Source of the DNA: Negativicoccus massiliensis
GTDB lineage: Bacteria > Bacillota > Negativicutes > Veillonellales > Negativicoccaceae
Assembly: GCA_900155405.1 (NCBI GenBank)
Contig: LT700188.1
Span: 248,001 to 312,000, forward strand
DNA length: 64,000 nucleotides
Direction of reading: 5' to 3'
The notes under the pieces are model-generated. The model saw nothing but the letters and a program-made list of their open reading frames with translations. It had not been told where the DNA came from and did no database searches. A program made the translations under genes and the position numbers. The first letter of the stretch is position 1. The number at the start of each line of letters is the position of its first letter. Below, piece by piece: positions 8,298 through 17,240 of the stretch.

Positions 8298-9656
8298 ATG
8301 GCGAAAAATAAAACTGTATTTTATTGCACGGAATGCGGTGCGCAAACGTTGCGTTGGAGCGGTCAATGCATGCAATGCGGTGCGTGGAATACGCTTGAGG
8401 AGCGCGTAGTGAGTGCGAAAACTTCACATACTGTGAAGGCGACCTCGGACACGCGTGCATTGCGGTTCAGTGAAGTCGACGTAGATGCTACCCGACGTTG
8501 GCCGATCGGTGATCGTGAATGGGACAGGACGTTAGGGGGCGGTATTGTTCCGGGGAGTTTGATTCTCCTTGGCGGAGATCCGGGTGTCGGTAAATCCACG
8601 CTGATTTTGCAAGTAGCGACAGCTCTTGCGGAAAGTCATTCCGTCTTATACGCCAGCGGCGAAGAGTCTGCATCTCAAGTATTACTACGGGCGCAACGCC
8701 TGGGAATACCGACCGGTAATTGTTATCTTCTTTCCATGACTGATTTGGAACAGGTACTGGCCGAAGCGAAACGATTGGAGACGGATATTCTTGTTATCGA
8801 TTCCATTCAAACGATGCAGATGTCAGATGCTGACGGTATCATGGGCAGCGTCAGCCAAGTCAAAGAATGTACGCAGGCACTGTTGCACTTCGCAAAAGAG
8901 AGCGGTACGGCGGTTATTATTATCGGTCATGTTACCAAAGAGGGGAATATTGCCGGGCCGCGTCTTTTAGAGCACATGGTCGACACGGTTCTGTATTTGG
9001 AAGGAGAGACAGGGCATCCGCTTCGTATTTTACGTGCTGCCAAAAATCGCTTCGGGGATACGGCGGAGAGCGGCGTGTTCAGCATGCAGAGAGAGGGCCT
9101 TTCTGCGGTCAGCGATTTGTCACGCATGTTACTCGCCGATCGTAGTGAAGCGCAAATCGGTACGGTAGTGTTCGCCGGTTTGGAAGGGATCCGTCCGCTG
9201 TTGGCCGAGGTGCAGGCATTGACCAATCCTACTGCATTTGGATATGCAAAACGTACGGCTGTAGGATATGATCAAAACCGATTAACGGTGCTGTTGGCAG
9301 TTCTTGCGAAACACGCGGGAGTCGGCGTGACCGAGCAGGATGTGTATGTCAATGTCGCAGGTGGTTTGCGTATTACCGAGCCGGCAATTGATTTGGCCGT
9401 GGCATTGGCGATTTTCTCCGTGCTGTACAATAGCCCAGTTTCCCCGCAAACAGCGGCGATTGGTGAGGTCGGTTTAACCGGGGATGTCAGGCGGGTGCCG
9501 CAAATCGAAAAGCGCTTGCAGGAACTTTCTAAAATGGGTTTTAAAACAGTTTATCTGCCGGCAGCAAATTACACGGCATTGAAAGAAACTCAGGATCATT
9601 TACAATTAGTTCCGCTAAAGCATTTACGAGAATTACGGCAGAGTATTTTAAAATAA
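8298..9656 (+). CDS. radA: DNA repair protein RadA (Sms)
   Basis: RecA-like ATPase that promotes branch migration in recombinational repair. The 452-residue protein has a C4 zinc finger (Cys10, Cys13, Cys24, Cys27), Walker A GGDPGVGKST at about 92-101, the RadA-specific KNRFG motif near 249, and a Lon-protease-like C-terminal domain. AGAGGAG precedes the ATG. A weak promoter-like pair (TTTCAA 8246-8251, TAGACT 8269-8274) lies just after the clpC terminator. In many Firmicutes disA follows radA; here yacL follows directly. Confidence 0.95.
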   Translation: MAKNKTVFYCTECGAQTLRWSGQCMQCGAWNTLEERVVSAKTSHTVKATSDTRALRFSEVDVDATRRWPIGDREWDRTLGGGIVPGSLILLGGDPGVGKSTLILQVATALAESHSVLYASGEESASQVLLRAQRLGIPTGNCYLLSMTDLEQVLAEAKRLETDILVIDSIQTMQMSDADGIMGSVSQVKECTQALLHFAKESGTAVIIIGHVTKEGNIAGPRLLEHMVDTVLYLEGETGHPLRILRAAKNRFGDTAESGVFSMQREGLSAVSDLSRMLLADRSEAQIGTVVFAGLEGIRPLLAEVQALTNPTAFGYAKRTAVGYDQNRLTVLLAVLAKHAGVGVTEQDVYVNVAGGLRITEPAIDLAVALAIFSVLYNSPVSPQTAAIGEVGLTGDVRRVPQIEKRLQELSKMGFKTVYLPAANYTALKETQDHLQLVPLKHLRELRQSILK

Positions 9657-9663
9657 TCTTGAT

Positions 9664-9692
9664 TTGTAGTCATAATATCGCTGTGCTATGAT
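9664..9692 (+). promoter_or_regulatory. Promoter for yacL-ispDF-gltX
   Basis: TTGTAG (9664-9669), 17-base spacer, TATGAT (9687-9692) in the gap between radA and yacL. No terminator separates radA from it, so readthrough is also possible. Confidence 0.55.
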
Positions 9693-9719
9693 AATATTTA
9701 TGCGGAAGGTGGTGAAACT

Positions 9720-10841
9720 ATGATCGAAAAGCTACTGCGCTTTTTGTTTATTGGACTTTTTATTATTCTTGGCGTAGTACTTGCCAATCAACTTCACCCG
9801 TATTTGGCGGATTCGGCATTCTTCGGGATGGCATTTTGGCAGTGGGGCGTTTTCGGCGTCACCTTGCTTTGGTTGTGCACCATCCTTTTGGGGGCACTTC
9901 TAGGATACGTTGTCGGTAATGTAGCCGCTCCGTATTTGTTCCGAAAATTGCGCGCGTTTACCGCTTGGGGTGAACGTACGATTACCGGGATTTCCTTGCT
10001 TGACTTGATTTTGGGGATTCTCGGACTTTTTCTCGGCCTTATTATTGCGAATTTGTTTGGCTTAGCATTTAATAATTTACCGCTGATAGGACCGTATATT
10101 CCGATTGTGCTGAGCATTGTTTTGGGATACATGGGAATTTATTTAGCAATCGGACAAAAAAATCAGCTTAGTGCTATTATTGCCAATTGGCGTCAGGGGC
10201 GGGATAAAGAACCGAAAGAAGCAAATTCCGGTCCTTACGGCAAGATTTTGGACACCAGCGTGATTATTGATGGACGTATTGCCGATATCGCAAAGACGGG
10301 ATTTTTAGAAGGACCGTTGATTGTACCTGTCTTCGTATTAGAAGAATTGCAATATATCGCCGATTCCTCGGATGTCCTAAAGCGTAATCGCGGTCGCCGC
10401 GGACTCGATATTTTAAACGAGATGCAAAAGCGCAAAATTATTGAAGTCAAAATTGTGACGGAAGACTTTGATGAACAAACGGAAGTGGACGCAAAATTAA
10501 TTCAACTCGGCTTGGCGCATAGGGCAACCGTGATAACAAATGATTACAATTTAAATAAAGTAGCGGAATTGCAAGGCGTTCACGTTTTAAACATTAACGA
10601 CCTGGCGAACGCCGTCAAACCCGTCGTCATTCCCGGAGAGCAACTTCTTGTGCAAATCGTCAAGCAGGGCAAAGAAGAGGGTCAAGGGGTGGCCTATTTG
10701 GATGACGGCACGATGATTGTTATCGAAAATGGCAAATCGCAAATCGGCAATAATGTTTTTGTGATAGTTACCTCGGTATTGCAAACTTCAGCAGGGAAAA
10801 TGATTTTTGCTCGATATGAAGCGCAGCAAGGAGGATCATGA
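9720..10841 (+). CDS. yacL: YacL-family membrane PIN/TRAM domain protein
   Basis: A membrane-anchored PIN-domain protein of uncertain role, probably an RNase. The 373-residue protein has about four hydrophobic segments in residues 1-150, then a PIN nuclease domain from about 176 ([10 protein letters not shown] contains the first acidic residue; further Asp/Glu follow in VLEELQ and TNDYN), then a C-terminal TRAM-like RNA-binding segment from about 300. Translation is set by GGAAGGTGGTG before the ATG. It overlaps ispDF by ATGA. A role in isoprenoid metabolism is not implied; the linkage is conserved synteny. Confidence 0.9.
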   Translation: MIEKLLRFLFIGLFIILGVVLANQLHPYLADSAFFGMAFWQWGVFGVTLLWLCTILLGALLGYVVGNVAAPYLFRKLRAFTAWGERTITGISLLDLILGILGLFLGLIIANLFGLAFNNLPLIGPYIPIVLSIVLGYMGIYLAIGQKNQLSAIIANWRQGRDKEPKEANSGPYGKILDTSVIIDGRIADIAKTGFLEGPLIVPVFVLEELQYIADSSDVLKRNRGRRGLDILNEMQKRKIIEVKIVTEDFDEQTEVDAKLIQLGLAHRATVITNDYNLNKVAELQGVHVLNINDLANAVKPVVIPGEQLLVQIVKQGKEEGQGVAYLDDGTMIVIENGKSQIGNNVFVIVTSVLQTSAGKMIFARYEAQQGGS

Positions 10842-12007
10842 CAAGTATTATCGTAGTGGCCGCGGGGAGCGGTCGACGCGTTGGTGCCGATTGCAACAAA
10901 CTACTGTTGCCGGTAGGCGGTCGTCCTCTTTTGGCGTATACGCTTTTGGCTGTCAGCAACGCCCAATGCTGTGATGAAATTGTTATTGCAGTACACGCGG
11001 GTGAAGAAGATATCGTTCAAAACCTGGTGAATAATTTATTACCGGAGGTTCCCGTAACCCTGGTTACCGGGCGGGATACACGGCAGGAATCGGTGCAGGC
11101 GGCTCTGGAAACCGTCGATCCATCGGCGGAATTTATTTTAATCCATGACGGTGCACGTCCTTATGTCACACCGGAAGATATTGATGCGGTAGCAGCGGCT
11201 CTCAGTAGTGCCAATGGAGCACTGTTGGTGCAATCGGTACAAGACACCGTTAAGCACAAGGATTCGCAAACACGTCGCATTACGACGATCCCGCGAGACG
11301 ATATTTATTTGGCACTCACACCGCAAGGATTTCGGCGTGAAACGCTTTACAGGATGTATCGGCAAGAACAATCCGTCCTTCAAAAAGCGACGGATGATGC
11401 GAGTTTGTTGGAGTTGATGGGAGAAAATCCTGTATTGGTGGTAGCACAATCGCCAAATAAAAAAATTACGACGTGGAAAGATTATCTTTCATTTCAAGAG
11501 TTCGTTGCGCAATCGGGGATTGTTCGCATCGGTAGCGGGTATGATATTCATCGCACTAAACCGGGAAATGCAGTAACACTTTGCGGTGTGACCATTCCGG
11601 CGCCGTTTGCGTTGGAAGGACATTCGGATGCCGACTGCGCTTTGCATGCATTGACGGATGCGCTGTTAGCGGCAGCGGGTAAGCCGGATATAGGGACGTA
11701 TTTTCCCGATACCGATGAACAGTATCGTGGCGTCCGGAGTGGGATACTGTTGCGGAGCGTTGTACAGGAACTGCTTGCAGACGGATTTCTCCTGCAAAAT
11801 GTAACGATTACCATCATTGCGCAAGCGCCCAAGTTACAGAAATATATTTCTGATTGTATCGCAACACTTGCTCAACTATTATGTTTACCTGATACACGCA
11901 TTGCCGTGCATGCGACAACCTATGAAAAATTAGGACCAATCGGTGAGCAAAAGGGAATTGCGGCAATGGCCAGTGCCATTATTATAGAAAGGATGAATAA
12001 TAAATGA
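10838..12007 (+). CDS. ispDF: Bifunctional IspD/IspF isoprenoid synthesis enzyme
   Basis: Catalyses two non-consecutive MEP-pathway steps: CTP-dependent cytidylylation of methylerythritol phosphate, and cyclisation to MEcPP. Residues 1 to about 225 are IspD ([11 protein letters not shown] nucleotide loop, HDGARP, TPQGFR). Residues about 230-389 are IspF (GSGYDIHR zinc-ligand segment and [12 protein letters not shown]). The fusion is in frame with no internal stop, so it is one 389-residue polypeptide. It starts in an ATGA overlap with yacL and ends in an ATGA overlap with gltX. Separate ispD and ispF genes are the usual Bacillus/Clostridium arrangement. Confidence 0.95.
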   Translation: MTSIIVVAAGSGRRVGADCNKLLLPVGGRPLLAYTLLAVSNAQCCDEIVIAVHAGEEDIVQNLVNNLLPEVPVTLVTGRDTRQESVQAALETVDPSAEFILIHDGARPYVTPEDIDAVAAALSSANGALLVQSVQDTVKHKDSQTRRITTIPRDDIYLALTPQGFRRETLYRMYRQEQSVLQKATDDASLLELMGENPVLVVAQSPNKKITTWKDYLSFQEFVAQSGIVRIGSGYDIHRTKPGNAVTLCGVTIPAPFALEGHSDADCALHALTDALLAAAGKPDIGTYFPDTDEQYRGVRSGILLRSVVQELLADGFLLQNVTITIIAQAPKLQKYISDCIATLAQLLCLPDTRIAVHATTYEKLGPIGEQKGIAAMASAIIIERMNNK

Positions 12008-13452
12008 AAGAACCAGTACGTGTGCGCTTTGCACCCAGTCCGACAGGTCCGTTCCATATCGGTGGCGCGCGCTCGGCATTATTTAATTGGTTGTTGGCAA
12101 AGAACACTAACGGACGCCTTATTTTGCGTATCGAGGATACGGATTTAGAACGTTCGACACGGGAGTCGGAAGAGAATATCAAAGCGGCATTACGTTGGTT
12201 AGGAATTACCTGGGATGAAGGCGTCGATGTCGGCGGTCCGGAGGAACCGTATCGTCAAAGTGAACGTTTGGACATCTATCGCCGGTATACAGAACAGCTG
12301 TTAAAAGAAGGCAAAGCATATCGTTGCTACTGCACCGCCGAGGAACTGGAAGCTTCTCGGCAAAAGCAGCTTGACGAAGGTAAAACGCCGATCTACGACG
12401 GTCATTGTGCCCATTTAACCCCCGAACAGGAAGAAACGTACAAAAAAGAAGGGCGCGTACCTACTATTCGTTTACGTTGCCCGCAAAATGAAACACTTGC
12501 TTTTGAGGATTTAGTACGTGGTCACGTCAGTTTTGAATCCAACGGCGTTGGTGACTTTATCATTGTTAAATCGGACGGTATGCCGGTTTACAACTATGGT
12601 GTCGTGATCGATGATGCTCGTATGCAGATCACGCATGTCATTCGCGCTGAAGAGCACTTATCCAACACGCCGCGTCAGTTGGTGATTTATCGCGCGCTTG
12701 GATTTAAAGAGCCGAAGTTTGGCCATATTTCTTTGATCCTAGGCAAGGATCACAAGAAAATGAGCAAACGCCACGGTGCGACGGCGGTAGAGCAGTACAA
12801 AAATATGGGCTACCTGCCGGAAGCGATCATCAACTTCTTAGCCTTATTGGGCTGGTCGAGTACCGAGGAAAAAGAAATCTATTCGGTGGAAGAATTGATT
12901 CAACAATTCTCTATGGATCATGTTTCGAAAAATCCAGCAGTATTCGATATCGACAAGCTGAACTGGATTAATTTCCATTATATGCAGAGCCTGTCCACGG
13001 ATGAATTGGTGGATATACTGTTGCCGCAATTGCAAAAAGCGGGGTTTGTTTCGGCAGATGCCGGCGTGGAAGATCGTGCTAAGATTGCAGAGATCGGTGA
13101 ACTTTATCGCAAACATCTGTCGTATGGTGAACAGATCATCGAACTTGCGCGCCCTTTGTATGAAGCGGCGCCGGAACCGACAGAAGAAATGCAGGGGGTA
13201 CTCGCGCAGGATACCAGCAAGACCGTTTTGGAAGCGTATCGTGCGAAGTTGGAAAATGCGCCGGAAGATACGGCCGAATACTACAAAGCCGCGATTAAAG
13301 AAGTACAAAAAGAAACCGGCATTAAAGGCAAAGATCTTTACATGCCGTTACGAATTGCTCTGATCGGTGCAATGCATGGTCCGGATATTGGCGGACTCGT
13401 GCACAGCATGGGTAAAACGGAAGCGATATCTCGACTTTCGCAAAAGCAATAG
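12004..13452 (+). CDS. gltX: Glutamate-tRNA ligase
   Basis: Class I aminoacyl-tRNA synthetase charging tRNA-Glu. The 482-residue protein has the HIGH-type signature HIGG at 18-21, a KMSKR signature near 252-256, and an all-helical anticodon-binding C-terminus. Length is normal for discriminating or non-discriminating GluRS; which tRNAs it charges cannot be judged, since gatCAB is not in view. It is the last gene of its operon and is followed by a strong terminator. Confidence 0.97.
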   Translation: MKEPVRVRFAPSPTGPFHIGGARSALFNWLLAKNTNGRLILRIEDTDLERSTRESEENIKAALRWLGITWDEGVDVGGPEEPYRQSERLDIYRRYTEQLLKEGKAYRCYCTAEELEASRQKQLDEGKTPIYDGHCAHLTPEQEETYKKEGRVPTIRLRCPQNETLAFEDLVRGHVSFESNGVGDFIIVKSDGMPVYNYGVVIDDARMQITHVIRAEEHLSNTPRQLVIYRALGFKEPKFGHISLILGKDHKKMSKRHGATAVEQYKNMGYLPEAIINFLALLGWSSTEEKEIYSVEELIQQFSMDHVSKNPAVFDIDKLNWINFHYMQSLSTDELVDILLPQLQKAGFVSADAGVEDRAKIAEIGELYRKHLSYGEQIIELARPLYEAAPEPTEEMQGVLAQDTSKTVLEAYRAKLENAPEDTAEYYKAAIKEVQKETGIKGKDLYMPLRIALIGAMHGPDIGGLVHSMGKTEAISRLSQKQ

Positions 13453-13470
13453 GAACAGCCAGACGGATAG

Positions 13471-13510
13471 AAAGAAAAAACACGGTGAGTGCTCACCGTG
13501 TTTTTTCTTT
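13471..13510. terminator. Terminator after gltX
   Basis: Inverted repeat AAAGAAAAAACACGGTGAG (13471-13489) with its complement at 13492-13510. The GC core CACGGTGAG/CTCACCGTG is followed by TTTTTT. The A-rich left flank makes it potentially bidirectional. Confidence 0.9.
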
Positions 13511-13520
13511 TGTAAAATAT

Positions 13521-13549
13521 TTGACTTAAAATACATAATTGTGTATAAT
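13521..13549 (+). promoter_or_regulatory. Promoter for the two ABC binding-protein genes
   Basis: Near-consensus promoter TTGACT (13521-13526), 17-base spacer, TATAAT (13544-13549). A short inverted repeat ATACA/TGTAT (13531-13546) and a weak ARG-box-like stretch (13542-13555) overlap the -10 region. The leader to the ATG at 13648 is about 90 bases. Confidence 0.8.
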
Positions 13550-13647
13550 TATAAAAAATATTTCAAGGGTGGTGAATTTCGTTTTAGAGATCAGGAAAGC
13601 CAATAGTATATATTTTATTTAACGAAGGCAATAAAGGAGTGAGGGTT

Positions 13648-14427
13648 ATGAAACAATGGTGGAAATGGATAGCTCTGTGCATAGCGGTATTAGCAGTGGC
13701 CGGTTGCGGTGGAACAAAATCGGATGCGCCGCAGTCCACTACATGGAAAGTGGGAACCAATGCAACGTTCGTACCGTTTGAATACACCGACGATTCGCAT
13801 CAATTAAGCGGTTTTGACATTGAATTGTTTAATGCGATCGCTAAAAAAGCGGGCATGCAGGTAGAATACAAAAATATTTCATTTGACGGTTTGATTCCTG
13901 CTTTGGGAACGCAACAAATTGATGCTGCGGTTTCAGGGATGACGATTACCAAAGCTCGTGCCGAAAAAGTAGACTTCAGCTTCCCTTATTATCAATCCGG
14001 TTTAGGTGTCTTGACGAAAGACGGCACAGCAGTGGGGGATCTTTCCGAATTGAGCGGGAAGAAAGTAGCGGTGCAATTGGGGACGACGGCGGCAGAAAAA
14101 GCGTCTGAAATTTCCAATCTTGAATTACGGACTTTTGATAACAATTCCGAATCATTACTGGAACTTACAAAGGGCGGTGTAGATGCTGTAATCGCTGACT
14201 TGCCGGTGCTGCAATACTATCTGACAACAAAAAAAGACAGTGTAGCTAAGCTAAGCGTGATTGAAAGCAAGGAGCCGGAATATTTCGGTATCGCAGTGAA
14301 AAAAGGTAATAAAGAAGTGAAAGATAAAATTAATGCAGCGTTGCATGAACTTAAAAAAGACGGTACCTTGGATGCGCTGTATCAAAAATATTTCAACCAG
14401 GACGCACCGGTCATGCCGGAGAAGTAA
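13648..14427 (+). CDS. Amino-acid ABC transporter substrate-binding lipoprotein (first copy)
   Basis: Captures a polar amino acid outside the membrane and delivers it to the permease. The lipoprotein signal peptide has a VAGC lipobox with Cys20. The mature part is a type II periplasmic-binding fold of the GlnH/ArtJ/HisJ class: a PFEYTDD segment, SGFDIELF, FDGLIPAL, SGMTIT ligand-binding loop, and ADLPVLQYY for the second lobe. The Arg usually found shortly after SGMTIT is present as KARAEK. Start at ATG 13648 (AAAGGAG at 13633-13639) is better than the GTG at 13639, which sits in that site. It is cotranscribed with a second copy; the permease and ATPase have their own promoter. Substrate is not readable with certainty. 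Confidence 0.9.
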   Translation: MKQWWKWIALCIAVLAVAGCGGTKSDAPQSTTWKVGTNATFVPFEYTDDSHQLSGFDIELFNAIAKKAGMQVEYKNISFDGLIPALGTQQIDAAVSGMTITKARAEKVDFSFPYYQSGLGVLTKDGTAVGDLSELSGKKVAVQLGTTAAEKASEISNLELRTFDNNSESLLELTKGGVDAVIADLPVLQYYLTTKKDSVAKLSVIESKEPEYFGIAVKKGNKEVKDKINAALHELKKDGTLDALYQKYFNQDAPVMPEK

Positions 14428-14490
14428 ACTTGAAATTTTAAGAATGATTACGTAAAATAAACATATTAAAAGAAGGGGAGCGTGAACGGA

Positions 14491-15273
14491 ATGGCAAAAA
14501 AATGGACACAATTGTTAATGCTGGTCATTTGCTCGTTGGCGTTGTTGATCTCTGGTTGCGGCGGTAACGATGCGGATAAGGGTGGCGCAGCAGGTGGAGA
14601 CAAAGTACTACGGGTAGGTGCGGAAACGACATTCCCGCCATTTGAATTCGCGGATGAGAAAGGCAATTACAGTGGATTCGATCTGGATTTGATTCATGCG
14701 ATTGCGGCTGATCTCGGTTACAAAGTCGAATTCAAGAGCATGGGCTTTGATGCGTTGATTCCGGCGTTGAACAGTAAGCAGATCGATGTCATTATTTCAG
14801 CGATGTCGATTACAGATGAACGTAAAAATGTCGTTTTATTCAGTGATCCGTACTACAAATCCGGCGTTGCGATTGTCACCAATAAAGCGAACCAGGATAT
14901 TCAAGGCAAAGCGGATCTCGAAGGTAAGACCATTGCTTGTCAAATCGGCAATACCGGTTCGATGTTAGCCTCGGAAATTCCGAATGCCAAGGTGATTAAT
15001 TTTGATGGAGCCAATCAGGCATTTCTTCAGTTGAAAAACGGCGGTGCCGATGCGGTTATGATTGACTTGCCGGTAGCACAGGATTACATGAAGAAAGATG
15101 CGGATAAAGCGTTTCAAGTCGTAGGGGACGTTTTGGAAGCGGAAGATTACGGTATTGCGGTTAGCAAAGAGAATCAAGAATTGATGAAAAAAATCAACGC
15201 TTCGCTCAAGAAACTCAAAGACAATGGTGAATATCAAAAAATTTATGAAAAATGGTTTGGTACGCAGAAATAA
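14491..15273 (+). CDS. Amino-acid ABC transporter substrate-binding lipoprotein (second copy)
   Basis: A paralogue of the preceding gene: lipobox ISGC with Cys23, then PFEFADEKGN, FDLDLIHA, FDALIPAL, SAMSITDERK and MIDLPVAQDY, as in GlnH-like proteins. The ATG at 14491 has AAGGGGAG at 14473-14480; an in-frame GTG at 14482 is too close. No terminator separates it from the first copy (63-base gap), and a strong one follows. Tandem copies suggest two ligands or affinities feeding one permease. Confidence 0.9.
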   Translation: MAKKWTQLLMLVICSLALLISGCGGNDADKGGAAGGDKVLRVGAETTFPPFEFADEKGNYSGFDLDLIHAIAADLGYKVEFKSMGFDALIPALNSKQIDVIISAMSITDERKNVVLFSDPYYKSGVAIVTNKANQDIQGKADLEGKTIACQIGNTGSMLASEIPNAKVINFDGANQAFLQLKNGGADAVMIDLPVAQDYMKKDADKAFQVVGDVLEAEDYGIAVSKENQELMKKINASLKKLKDNGEYQKIYEKWFGTQK

Positions 15274-15285
15274 CGATACGTTAGT

Positions 15286-15319
15286 AAAAGAACCGTCTGA
15301 CAGCAGACGGTTCTTTTTT
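15286..15319 (+). terminator. Terminator after the binding-protein pair
   Basis: 14-bp stem AAAAGAACCGTCTG (15286-15299) with its complement at 15304-15317, ACAG loop, T run to 15319. It separates the binding-protein transcript from the permease-ATPase transcript. Confidence 0.9.
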
Positions 15320-15358
15320 GTAGAATTAAATAAGAGTACGAGGCATGAATAAATCCCC

Positions 15359-15387
15359 TTGACTTTGTATAAAAATACAAATATAAT
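15359..15387 (+). promoter_or_regulatory. Permease-ATPase promoter with ARG-box-like palindrome
   Basis: TTGACT (15359-15364), 17-base spacer, TATAAT (15382-15387). The spacer is a perfect 7-bp inverted repeat with a 4-base centre: TTTGTAT (15364-15370), AAAA, ATACAAA (15375-15381). The pattern TGTAT-AAAA-ATACA differs at two symmetric bases from the ArgR box core TGAAT-wwww-ATTCA. A repressor bound here would block RNA polymerase. ArgR is my inference. Confidence 0.7.
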
Positions 15388-15419
15388 AAGACCTATCAAA
15401 CATTAAGAAAGGTGAGATC

Positions 15420-16085
15420 ATGAGCTTTAACTTCCAATTAATTGGGGATTCGTTGCCCTTGCTTTTAGCAGGTGCCCTGGTAACTATTGAAATTACAGCC
15501 TTAGCAGTCGGCATCGGCTTTTTTATCGGTTTGTGCGTGGGCATCGCGCGCCTGTCGAATATCAAACCCTTAAAATATTTAGCGATTATTTATGCCGATA
15601 CGATTCGCGGAACGCCGCTTCTGGTGCAAATCTTTTTGATTTATTTTGCTCTGCCGCTTTTAATCCACCAGCAGATTAATCCCTTTGCCGCCGCCGTTAT
15701 TGCGTGCAGTATCAACAGTGGCGCGTATGTCTCGGAAATTTTCCGGGCGGGTATTCAGGGGATCGATGCCGGTCAAATGGAAGCGGCCCGGTCGCTGGGG
15801 CTTACGTGGTGGCAAAGCATGCGCCTGATTATTTTACCGCAGGCGTTCAGCAAGATTCTGCCGCCGCTCGGGAATGAATTCATTGCCATGCTCAAGGATA
15901 CATCATTGGTATCGGTCATCGGCTTTGAAGAGTTGACTCGTCGCGGCCAGTTGATTATTGCCAAAACATACGGTTCTTTCGAAATTTGGACCACGGTTGC
16001 GATTATTTATTTAATCATGACGGTCTCCATTACACAGCTGGTGGCTTTCTTGGAGAGGAGAAATACGATTCATGATAAACGTTAA
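15420..16085 (+). CDS. Amino-acid ABC transporter permease
   Basis: Membrane subunit of a polar amino-acid importer (HisM/GlnP family, 221 residues, about five membrane helices). The EAA loop is clear: [24 protein letters not shown] at about 119-143, read as overlapping segments, contacts the ATPase. RBS AAGGTGAG precedes the ATG. The ATPase gene starts inside its last five codons (14-base overlap). Confidence 0.94.
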   Translation: MSFNFQLIGDSLPLLLAGALVTIEITALAVGIGFFIGLCVGIARLSNIKPLKYLAIIYADTIRGTPLLVQIFLIYFALPLLIHQQINPFAAAVIACSINSGAYVSEIFRAGIQGIDAGQMEAARSLGLTWWQSMRLIILPQAFSKILPPLGNEFIAMLKDTSLVSVIGFEELTRRGQLIIAKTYGSFEIWTTVAIIYLIMTVSITQLVAFLERRNTIHDKR

Positions 16086-16791
16086 CCATTTGTATAAAGA
16101 TTTCGGTTCGTTGAAGGTACTGAAAGACGTTACTTTTTCCGTTGCGGAAAAGGAAGTGGTCGTGATTATCGGTCCTTCCGGATCGGGTAAGAGTACCGTT
16201 CTGCGCTGCATCAATTATTTGGAAACACCGACATCAGGATCCATCATAGTGGATGGCTTGGATCTTTCTAATAAAGCGAACTTAAATAATGTTCGCAAAG
16301 AAGTCGGGATGGTTTTCCAGCGGTTTAATTTGTTTCCTCATAAAACGGTATTGGAAAATATCATTTTAGCGCCGATGCAGGTGCGCAAAATAAGTCGTGA
16401 TGAAGCGGTTGAAAATGCGCGTAAATTGCTGCAAAAAGTCGGTCTTGCCGATAAAGAAAATGCTTATCCTGAACAGTTGTCCGGCGGCCAGCAGCAACGT
16501 GTCGCGATCGCTCGTGCATTGGCGATGAAGCCGAAAGCACTTTTGTTTGATGAACCGACTTCCGCGTTGGATCCTGAAATGGTTCGTGAAGTATTGGATG
16601 TCATGAAAAATCTCGCTTTGGAAGGCATGACGATGGTTGTGGTCACTCATGAAATGGGATTTGCCCGCGAGGTTGGTGATCGCGTAATTTTTATGGATGA
16701 CGGTATGCTCATTGAAGAAGGAAGGCCGGAGCAGATTTTTACTGCACCACAGGAAAAGCGTACGCAGTCCTTTTTGTCTAAAATTTTATAA
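16072..16791 (+). CDS. Amino-acid ABC transporter ATP-binding protein
   Basis: ATPase subunit powering import of polar amino acids (GlnQ/HisP/ArtP family, 239 residues). Walker [10 protein letters not shown] near 35-43, Q-loop VFQRFNLF, signature [15 protein letters not shown] near 136-150, Walker [12 protein letters not shown] and switch His in VTHEM. GAGAGGAG lies about 11 bases before the ATG. The subfamily includes arginine, glutamine and cystine importers; the ARG-box-like element upstream favours arginine or ornithine. Confidence 0.94.
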   Translation: MINVNHLYKDFGSLKVLKDVTFSVAEKEVVVIIGPSGSGKSTVLRCINYLETPTSGSIIVDGLDLSNKANLNNVRKEVGMVFQRFNLFPHKTVLENIILAPMQVRKISRDEAVENARKLLQKVGLADKENAYPEQLSGGQQQRVAIARALAMKPKALLFDEPTSALDPEMVREVLDVMKNLALEGMTMVVVTHEMGFAREVGDRVIFMDDGMLIEEGRPEQIFTAPQEKRTQSFLSKIL

Positions 16792-16829
16792 AATAAATTT
16801 AAACATGTAACATCATCATTAAAAACAAA

Positions 16830-16894
16830 TTGACAATTTGCATTGCATTATGCTACCATATCAAAAGTAACCGCATGTGCGGTAGTTGTTTTTT
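16830..16894 (+). promoter_or_regulatory. Cold-shock gene promoter and leader hairpin
   Basis: TTGACA (16830-16835), 18-base spacer, TACCAT (16854-16859). The short leader holds a hairpin ACCGC-ATGT-GCGGT (16870-16883), then a five-base gap and a TTTTTT run (16889-16894). This resembles a weak terminator or a temperature-responsive leader placed just before the AGGAGG site. Confidence 0.5.
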
Positions 16895-16910
16895 GTCAGG
16901 AGGAATTGGC

Positions 16911-17108
16911 ATGCAAGGTAAAGTAAAATGGTTCAGCGCTGAAAAAGGCTACGGCTTCATCGAACGTGAAGATGGTGGCGACGTATTTGTACACTTCTCC
17001 GCGATTCAGGAAGATGGCTACAAGAGCCTCAGCGAAGGTCAAGAAGTAGAATTCGACATTGTCGAAGGACCGCGTGGACCGCAAGCTGCGAACGTTTATA
17101 AACGTTAA
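16911..17108 (+). CDS. Cold-shock protein (CspA family)
   Basis: Small single-stranded nucleic-acid chaperone, 65 residues, one OB-fold. RNP1 is KGYGFIE at about 12-18 and RNP2 is VFVHF at 25-29; the aromatic RNA-stacking residues are intact. AGGAGG at 16898-16903 with 7-base spacing sets the ATG at 16911, although the open frame extends further upstream. Monocistronic between its own promoter and a terminator. Confidence 0.96.
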   Translation: MQGKVKWFSAEKGYGFIEREDGGDVFVHFSAIQEDGYKSLSEGQEVEFDIVEGPRGPQAANVYKR

Positions 17109-17136
17109 GATTTTCTTTTCCAATATAAACATCAAT

Positions 17137-17162
17137 AAACACATCCCTAGGGATGTGTTTTT
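17137..17162 (+). terminator. Terminator after the cold-shock gene
   Basis: Hairpin AAACACATCCC (17137-17147) with GGGATGTGTTT (17150-17160), then T to 17162. Confidence 0.85.
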
Positions 17163-17240
17163 CGTTATAAAAAAGGATAATGCGTGTCAACGGCGAATAT
17201 ATTATCAAGCAAGAAAAAAGCTATGCAGGGAGGAAATCAT

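Noticed and set aside
12361..12400. Possible transfer or mosaicism in gltX or nearby genes
   Set aside because: Codon usage and composition look like the neighbours, and operon overlaps are intact.
13572..13622. A 16-codon GTG-initiated leader frame before the first binding-protein gene
   Set aside because: The potential ribosome site is only 2 bases away, it has no run of a regulatory amino acid codon, and no attenuator follows.
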